From Agaricus subrufescens (lineage: Eukaryota; Basidiomycota; Agaricomycetes; Agaricales; Agaricaceae), in NCBI GenBank assembly GCA_029945375.1, contig CM057059.1, positions 3,906,001 through 3,970,000 on the forward strand: a DNA stretch of 64,000 bases, given 5' to 3'. The notes under the pieces were generated by a model that was given only the letters and a program-made list of their open reading frames with translations, was not told the DNA's origin and made no database searches. Shown here one piece after another: positions 57,240-64,000 of this stretch. Every line of letters begins with the position of its first letter. Within the stretch, counting starts at the first letter, position 1. A program made the position numbers and the translations under genes.

Positions 57240-59640
57240 CTTTGTCCTTCCTGTACCACCAGCAAAGGTGCTCAGCAGAGTCATCCTTTGCATGACAATC
57301 AGGCAGATGCTATTGGTGGTCTTATTCATATTGATGTGTGTGGCCCCTGGCCTGTACAGACCTCTATGAAGGTGCACTATGCTTTCTCCTTGCTTGACGA
57401 CTTCTCAAATTTCAGCTTCACATACTTGTTGTCCTCTTGCTCTGCTGTCTTTGATTCCTTTTGCCTGGCTGAAGCATTCCTCCTTAAGCAGTGTTTGGCT
57501 GCTGTTTGGTCTGTTCACCTTGATGGTGCCAAGGAGCTGGTTGTGGATAAGCTGGGGACTTACCTGCGTGAGACTGGCATTCTTGTCCAAGTCATGGCTC
57601 CATATGCCCATCATCAGAATGGGAAAGCTGAACATTTCATCCAGACACTTGAGGATGGTTGTCAAACTCTGCTTGCTGCCTCTGGTTTACAGGATCAATT
57701 TTGGGGTGATGCTGTGTCGACCATGCAGTATCTTCATAATAGGTTGGCTGGTCCTCACCAATATGAGGCCATATTTGTTGGGTATGAGGAGGGGCATGTT
57801 GGTTGGCATGTGCGTTCCACATCAGGAGCATATTCATTCTCTGCTGATGTTGTCTTCAATGAGGTCCATCCTGGTCACCTCGGTGTCCCATGTCCGCTCA
57901 CTCTTCCAACTCTGTTGGATGGGGGTGTCAGACCACAAGTGTGAACTGTTGGGGGGAATGGCCTATCTTGACAAAATTGAGGACTGTGCTGCAAAGCGAG
58001 CAAGTCATAAAATCAGCAGTAAGCCACTTCACTCACCAGAGGTTGTCTGAGCTTTGGTTGCATATGGTGGACTGGAGAACATTGTTCATGAGGGATATCT
58101 TGCTGAATTCACTGAGTTTGCGATGGCCAGATGTGAAGACATACTGACCAAATTGATGATTGACAGACCAATCTTGATGGCCATCACATCCTATGGTTAC
58201 AACAAGGCACCTGAGACTTATTGTGAGGCTCAGAAGAGTAGAGACTGGGTAATGTTTAAAGCGGCTATGGATAGAGAGTATAACAGTTTGATGAAGATGA
58301 AGGCATGGGATACTTGTGTGTTACCTAAAGGACAGAAGGCTATTGATGTATGTTGGGTGTTTGCTTATAAATTGGATGATATGGGGGTGCCAAAGGAAGG
58401 GGAAGAAAAGGTGATACTAGTTGCAAAAGTTTTAGTCAATGGCCAGAGGACTATGGGGAAATGTATGCACCAGTTACACAAATGGCGAGTATCAGGATTG
58501 TACTCTCTATTGCTGTGGTTAACAATTTAGAACTTTTCAGATGGGATTGCAAAACTGCGTTCTTACATGCTCATCTGTGCCAGGACATTTACATCAAACA
58601 GATCCCTGGTTATCCTCTCCCCAATCCTTCCCTTGTACTGAAGTTAAATGTTGCATTATACAGACTCAGGCAAGCCACATACAAATTCTATCAATTGGTC
58701 CTTTCCGTGATGCAGGGTATTGGTATGAGATGCAGTGAGGTTGACCACACATTCTTTTATGGCACATGGTCATCTCCTCCTGACCCCTTGATTCCAATGC
58801 CACAATCTGGCCGCCTGCAGCTCCTTGTCCCAATTCATGTTGACGATGGTCTAACTGCTTCCACAAATCAGGAATTATATTCCTGGTTTTTGGGTCAATT
58901 GCAGAAATGACTTACTATCATTGATCTGGGACATGCTCAACTATACCTTGGTTGCTGAATTGTCCGTGATCACTTAAATCGATTGATATATCTTTCGCAG
59001 GAAACGTTCATGGCAGACTTGTTGGATGACTATTCGATGACTGATGCTCCACCTCTCAGTATACCAATCAAGTGTCAGTTATCTGAAATGAAGGATCCAC
59101 CCCCTGGCACTTTACCCAGTATTCCTGATGATGATTTGAAGTGCACATACCAAAGTCTAGTGGGAAGTTTATTATATCTTGCCCTCTGCACATGTCTGGA
59201 TATAGTATATGAATGCATGGCTCTTGGCCAACACAACACAAATCCTACCCAGAAGCATATGGTTGTGGCCAAAAGCATTTTGCGGTATGTTGGGGGGTCT
59301 AGGAGAATGGGTATGGTATTTGGTCACAGGGATGATAAGTTTCCTACTGCTATTCAGGGGTATATTCAACATTGTGGCTTCTCAGATTCGGACTGGGCAC
59401 TGGATGTGGATAATTGTAGGAGCATTGTGGGCTTCTGTTTCTTTTTGCTTGGGTGTTGCATTTCATGGTTGGCTGTTAAACAGAAGTCAGTGGCATTATC
59501 TTCAGCAGAAGCCAAATACTACAACTTGACACATGCTGTTAAAGAAGTGCTATGGCTCCAAATGTTTCTCAGCCTCCTGGACATTCCCCTCCCAACTTCA
59601 TATCCTATCCTCTGCAACAATTCTGCTGCTCTTAAAACTC
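57240..59640 (+). pseudogene. Copia pol: integrase, RT, RNase H
   Basis: The integrase DDE residues are visible as GLIHIDVCGPW, HLDGAKELV and HHQNGKAEHFIQTLEDG. The RT has AAMDREYNSLMKMKAWDTC, FRWDCKTAFLHAHL and LLVPIHVDDGLTAS, so the YVDD box reads HVDD. The RNase H reads DSDWALDVDNCRSIVGFC, then VKQKSVALSSAEAKYY, and stops at CNNSAAL. Stops and frame changes occur near 57900, 58050, 58480 and 58910. Confidence 0.85.
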
Positions 59641-60240
59641 TCTCTTTCAGAGTCGTCCCATGCAAATGCTGCTTTCTGTTCTCTTATCATATGGTGCATT
59701 AATTTTCTTTCTTCAGGCCACAGGAAATCTTTTTCATGTTGGCTATCCATTCTTGCTTGTTGCTCCTCAGTGTACCGTTCTAGTGGTGTAAATTCTGGAG
59801 GATGAGTGGGTAGTCCCAGCATTCCCACTAGTGGGTCTCCTTTAATGTCTCTGATGATTCTGAATTCTCCGGGGAGTTCTGATAACACAGGTCTTACTTT
59901 CAAAGTGACTGGTTTATACTTTTTTGCCATCAGGCAATTGGCTTCCTGAGCTCTGTTTGTAATTGGCTCTTCTTTGAAAGTTACTTCAGCTAGAGGGTTC
60001 CCAATTTTATTCATGAGTACATCTAATTTGTCTTTACCTCTTTTATCTAATTTTTCTGGTTCCTCAAGACTTTTCAGTAAATATATTACCTTTAATTCAT
60101 CTATTGTGAATTGTTTGGTCTTGAGGTCGAGTATTTCTGGAATCTTCATTTCCTTTCCTTCTTCATGGTCACTTATACAGAGTACCTCTCACCGTCCTTC
60201 TTCCTGTGACAGTTTGTTGAGGTTATCTAAAAATTTCCCC
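59640..60240 (-). pseudogene. Gypsy pol fragment (region before RT)
   Basis: The minus-strand frame has YKPVTLKVRPVLSELPGEFR, LPTHPPEFTPLERYTEE and RKLMHHMIREQKAAFAWDD. This is the region just upstream of the RT in basidiomycete Gypsy elements. The fragment abuts the truncated Copia RNase H. Confidence 0.75.
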
Positions 60241-60399
60241 CCAACTTCTGTGCTCTAGTCAAATACTCTAGCTTGTGCCAGGAAATAAATTAATGGTTAG
60301 CTGTACACAAAGAGAGCAATTGTGGTGTGGAATTGCAATGAGCTGTGACTGCAACAATCAAATGAGGCCAAGGGGGGGTGCTTAGTAGGGGTGACAGTT

Positions 60400-61375
60400 G
60401 TTGAACTGGTGGCATGTGTTCTCAAGGTTATTATCAAACTCAATGCCCTCTAGTACAATTGGTGAACTTCAAAAGCACCTGAAAATTGTTGATCTTGGGC
60501 AGGATCAATTGTACCTTGGCTGGCAGATTATTTGTGATCACTTGCAAAAGACCTTGTGGCTATTAGCAGGAGCACTTTATTGACAACCTTCTTTCCAAAT
60601 GGAATATTGTGGCAGTGCCCCTGACATCTGTTCCTATTCATGATCAGCTATTGAACAAAAAACCAGCTACACCTGATGCTTTACCTTCAATACCTGACAG
60701 CAAACTTACTATCTCTTAGCAAAGTCTAGTTGGTAGCTTGCTCTATCTGGCCATCTGTACTAGGCCTGATATTGCTTATGTGTGCATGGCATTGGGTCAG
60801 CACAATGCCAACTCCTCCAGACTCACATGCTTGTGGCAAAGGATGTTCTATGCTATCTGGCTGGCTTGAGATGTCATGCATTGCATATTGGCTGACAGTC
60901 TAGCAGATTTTCTGAGGCCATTAGCAGTTACATCCAACATGTGTGCTTCTCTGACTCTGACTGGGCATTGGACAAGTCAAAGCAGAGAAGTGTAGTGAGT
61001 TTCTGTTTTATGTTTGCTGGCTGCTGCATTTTGTGGTCAGCTGTCAAACAGAAGTCCATTGCCTTGTGTTCTGCTGAGGCCAAATATTATGCTCTGGCCC
61101 ATGTCATTAAGGAAGCTCTCTGGCTGCAGTCCCTACTACTACTCATCCACATCCTCATTCCCAACTTGTATCCATACTCTGTGATAACTCTGCTGCCATC
61201 ATGATTGGCACTACCAATTTGATTACTTCTCATACAAAATGCATTGAAATCTGTCATCATTTTTTACACCAATACATGGGTTGCAAACTTACTGTAAAAT
61301 GGATTTGGACCACAGAAATGCCTGCGGATATCTTTACTAAGCCTCTGCCATTGCCCTTGTAAGCATTGGCAGACT
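60400..61375 (+). pseudogene. Second Copia RT/RNase H fragment
   Basis: Pieces include DLGQDQLYLGWQIICDHL, SLVGSLLYLAICTRPDIAY, SDSDWALDKSKQRSVVSFC and VKQKSIALCSAEAKYYALA, ending EMPADIFTKPLPLPL near 61360. It is parallel to the preceding Copia but from another copy. Frames are broken throughout. Confidence 0.8.
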
Positions 61376-62555
61376 TGGGGGTGCTACCTTTACTACTGTC
61401 TTTGCCATGATTCCATCCTTTTCTTGTTTTTTCTTCTGTTTACCTTTTTTATCTGTCTCTTCCTTGTGTTCCTCTTCTTTGTTTGTCATTGTTGTTCTTC
61501 TACATTTGTTCTATGTTTCTTCTGGATCATAAAATTGTATCTGTTCTATTCCAACCTGTCCTGGATCATATTACTAGGTATTAATCAATTGGTTGTTCCT
61601 TCAATCAGAGAATCTCATACTACTAGATTAACACTGGGAAGCATGTATAGCCTCTTCAATAGCTGCAGGCAATGTAGAGGGTCCATTGCCAGCAAACGTG
61701 GGAACATCCAAGATCTTGCAATTAGACCTGGAGGCCAAAGTGAATAAGAAGAGGAAGGGGAGAGTTTCTCCCTCTCTAGGATAGCCCTCATTGTCTGCAT
61801 GCACACAGAAGTCAATGAGCCTGTCAGAGGTGATGGACATGTTGGTGGCCATGGACCACCTGTGGTAAGCCTTAGATGTGGCCTCATCCCTCAGAGATGA
61901 TCCTTCAGCCAGGGGCCTGGGTGGATCCTGTTAGATGCAGCTGCACAGAATGGTCTAGCAGGAGGGGCCTCCTTGGCCTGAGCAAGGTAGGAGCAAGGTC
62001 CTGAAGCTGACCACAAGGGCCAGGAGTTAGGGAGATCAGGTGGGAGGGCAGCTGGGAGAGGGCAGCTGGGAGGTTCCAGATTGCCTAGGAATGGTAGGGT
62101 CATAACCCTGGTAGGTTCTGGTTCATTTTCATCAGAAGAGAGGCTGAACCCAACATGAGAGGTGCTAGCAGTGCCTGAGGAGACACTGCCATAGGGGATC
62201 CTGCTGGCACCAAACCTCTCTTGTAATTTGGAGAAGAATTTGTCCAGGACACGCTGCCTGGAGCAAGGGCCCAATCAAGAACAAGAGTGTCCCTAGAAAA
62301 CACTCCTTGCTTGTCTCTGGGACCAGATTTGTGTCCACTAGATTGGAACACCATTCAGCATGCAAACACTCAGGTTTACTAGATAAGCAACAGGTGTAGG
62401 GGCAATTTCAAACAATAAGCCTCTGAGGTTCTTGCTAGAGCCAGGCACTGAGGAGGAGGAGAAATATGTGTCCAGGCCAAGCTGCCTGGTGCAAGAGACC
62501 AATTGAGAACAAGAGTGCCCCCTAGAGAGCACTCCTTGCCTGTCTCTGGGACAAG
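61376..62555. other. Repeat-derived sequence with a tandem duplication
   Basis: The block ending CTCCTTGC.TGTCTCTGGGAC is present twice (about 62230-62325 and 62455-62552), some 225 bp apart. The minus-strand ORFs at 61615-62532 show no domain. Sequence just after 61375 may include a Copia LTR. Confidence 0.45.
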
Positions 62556-62760
62556 ATGTTTTTTTTTTTTAAATCAGATTTTATTAAGCGCTGCCTGATT
62601 GCATAGCGCTCCTGGTCAGAGACCAGGAAATGTGGTTAAAACAAAGCTCAGAACAACATGGAAAGAAGATAAATGAAAACAAAACCCAGAAACACAGAAC
62701 TGAACTGTAATACAAGTATGTTAGGGCTGAAGCAATGTATGAAGCAGGCAAAGAAGAGAC
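62556..62760 (-). mobile_element. 5'-truncated LINE stub (3' end only)
   Basis: TTTTTTTTTTTT, then AAATCAGATTTTATTAAGCG and CCTGG..CCAGG followed by GAACAACATGG..AAATGAAAACAAAACCC match the first roughly 200 bp at the 3' end of the LINE at 48728. Target-primed reverse transcription commonly leaves such stubs. Confidence 0.8.
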
Positions 62761-62774
62761 TTAGGTTGTATATA

Positions 62775-63161
62775 CAGTGACGGACAAAAGGGTTGCAATG
62801 TTTGGCACCCCTTCAAAGATACCGCTATAGCGTGGGAACTATTAACTATGGAGTCACGTGAGTGGTACCGCCTGGTAGCCCAGCTTCTGTGCTTTCCCAC
62901 AATATGCATATTATTATGTAATACTCAATATTGATGGACTTATAGGCAGTTTCTTGACAAAAGTCCATTGCAACCCTTTTGTCCGTCTCAGTCAAGGTTG
63001 AACAAAGTCACCTGACTTTGTTGATTGACAGGGAAATTCAGCACAGCCACAATCAACAAACATGAAAATCACCACAGCCACCTCTCCTATATATATAAAA
63101 GCCATCATTGACTCACTCCTTGAAGGGGTGCCAAACATTGCAACCCTTTTGTCCGTCACTG
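62775..63161. mobile_element. Tc1/mariner-like MITE
   Basis: Its inverted ends start CAGTGACGGACAAAAGGGTT and continue for about 45 bp (GCAATGTTTGGCACCCCTTC). TA flanks both ends (62773-62774 and 63162-63163). A third copy of the CATTGCAACCCTTTTGTCCG word lies internally at about 62967-62988. There is no transposase. TA target sites and CAGT ends fit Tc1/mariner. Confidence 0.8.
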
Positions 63162-63645
63162 TACATGACCATATCAGGAGATGCATGTTGGAGGGGGAAG
63201 TGAAAAGGAAAGAGTCAGGAAGCATTCACAGGTCATGAGAGATGGAGAGGAGAAAGTGTTGTTAGGCCCAGAGGTTGCTGCCTCTGGCCTCCCAGTTGGG
63301 CCAGTCAGGGCAGGCTTGGATGAAGTTGCCAGCATATTCCTCAAGAGGGACATGGCGGACTTCTATGAGATTGTCAGAGTGTATGATTGTCAGAGGTAGA
63401 TCATAGCGCATACAGAGATGGTTCTAAATGTGGCAGTAATGAGTGAATCAGATTAGAAATGAATGAGATATTCTGTGAACAAGTCTAAGAAGCTAAAGGC
63501 TTCTAGAGCATTCACAGACAAGTTCAACATGTACTTACTAATATATCACATGATCAGAAAGTCATACCATCTCTAAGTCCATATACAAGACTGTTGGGGC
63601 ACTCTAACACAAGACTGCTGGGGCAGTCTAACACACCCCCTTGAT
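63162..63645. other. Probable Copia LTR region and flank
   Basis: On the minus strand GGATCAAGGGGG (polypurine-like) precedes TGTGTTAGACTGCCCC.., which could be an LTR running down from about 63635. TGTTAGA.TG-type words are repeated nearby (GACTGTTGGGGCA, GACTGCTGGGGCA). The far LTR end was not found. Confidence 0.4.
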
Positions 63646-63649
63646 CCAA

Positions 63650-64000
63650 CCAGTCCACACTAAGGTCCAAGTCCTAACAATGGCACAGCAAAGTCAACAA
63701 CTTTCCTTGATACAGCCTTGGTTAGGATGTCTGCAACTTGCTGGTCAGTGGATACATAGAGAGGATCAATGACTCCATCTTCTACAGCCTTGCGGAGCCA
63801 ATAGAAGCAAAGATCTAGGTGTTTCATGCACCCATGGTGCTCAGGATTCTTGGCTACACTGATACCAGACTTGTTATCCATGAAAAGCATTGAGGGAAGT
63901 GTCTGGTGATAGCCAAACTCAGTCAGAATGTTCCTAGTCCACTTGATCTCCTTTCCAGCTTCGATGGCAGCAACAAACTCAGCCTCAGTGCTCGAGAGAG
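63650..64000 (-). pseudogene. Copia RNase H fragment, runs off the right edge
   Basis: The minus strand reads LSSTEAEFVAAIEAGKEI, then LFMDNKSGISVAKNPEHHG, KHLDLCFYWLRKAVEDGVI and TDQQVADILTKAVS. This is the Copia RNase H core and its ADILTK end. It belongs to a different Copia family from the others (STEAEF rather than SAEAKY). No frame break is seen within the window. Confidence 0.85.

Larger units (their letters stand above)
48506..59640 (+). mobile_element. Copia retrotransposon, 5' LTR split by a LINE, 3' end lost
   Basis: The LTR begins TGTTGGACTATCAG at 48506, runs to 48727, resumes at 56526 and ends CTACAGTTAACA at 56577, about 274 bp once the LINE is ignored. It is followed by a GGTTATGGGCCCC primer-binding-like sequence, a short gag-like frame from 56723, integrase, RT and RNase H. 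The RNase H is cut near 59640 by a Gypsy piece, so there is no 3' LTR. Confidence 0.8.

Noticed and set aside
61615..62532. Overlapping minus-strand ORFs
   Set aside because: They span a tandem duplication, lie in several frames and show no motif.
1..64000. tRNA or rRNA genes
   Set aside because: Reading both strands I recognised none. A tRNAscan-SE or Infernal run would be decisive and was not possible.

Overview
The window is nuclear DNA from a filamentous fungus, most likely an agaricomycete basidiomycete. The evidence is short introns of about 46-67 nt with GT..AG ends and CTAAC-type branch sites, TTAGGG-type telomere-like repeats, Copia, Gypsy, Tad-like LINE and Penelope-like retroelements, and a Crinkler (CRN)-type effector gene. 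I cannot fix the genus from sequence alone. The region is accessory and repeat-rich: few intact host-like genes sit among nested and decayed mobile elements.

Layout. 1-0.7 kb: 3' end of an unknown spliced gene. 1.6-4.3 kb: a minisatellite and a 5'-truncated Penelope-like retroelement with a reverse transcriptase, a telomere-like tract and a candidate hammerhead ribozyme. 4.3-7 kb: repeats and a 543-bp hAT-like MITE. 7-16 kb: two low-complexity, spliced genes, both broken by several single-frame shifts. 18.3-22 kb: an apparently intact nine-exon CRN gene with six N-terminal ubiquitin-like header exons, then a PD-(D/E)xK nuclease-like domain and a protein-kinase-like domain. 22-25 kb: a Copia tail, GC-rich DNA and a cluster of perfect hairpins. 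25.1-30.2 kb: about 5 kb of tandem units, each built around a CCGCGAGTC/GACTCGCGG inverted repeat. 30.2-36.1 kb: two paralogous minus-strand genes that, once spliced, end in histone-H3-like folds. One tail carries about ten psi-K-x-E SUMO-consensus sites and the other an acidic, SIM-like segment. 36-42.5 kb: GTCCGC-rich DNA, MITEs and an unknown 236-aa ORF. 42.6-48.5 kb: Gypsy gag, pol and integrase fragments around a spliced AT-hook/cysteine-motif gene. 48.5-59.6 kb: a Copia element whose 5' LTR was split by a 7.8-kb LINE with a 12-bp target duplication. 59.6-64 kb: further Gypsy and Copia fragments, a LINE 3' stub and a Tc1/mariner-like MITE.

The strongest candidates for something new are (1) the H3-fold gene pair with contrasting SUMO-site and SIM-like tails, one member ending about 100 bp from the hairpin array, and (2) the six-headed CRN gene, in which every intron is phase 1 and the header exons have duplicated as symmetric units. 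The hammerhead-bearing Penelope remnant and the covarying stem-loop at the LINE 3' end are further structured-RNA finds. Gene models were spliced by eye. No homology search was run, so family calls rest on recognised motifs.
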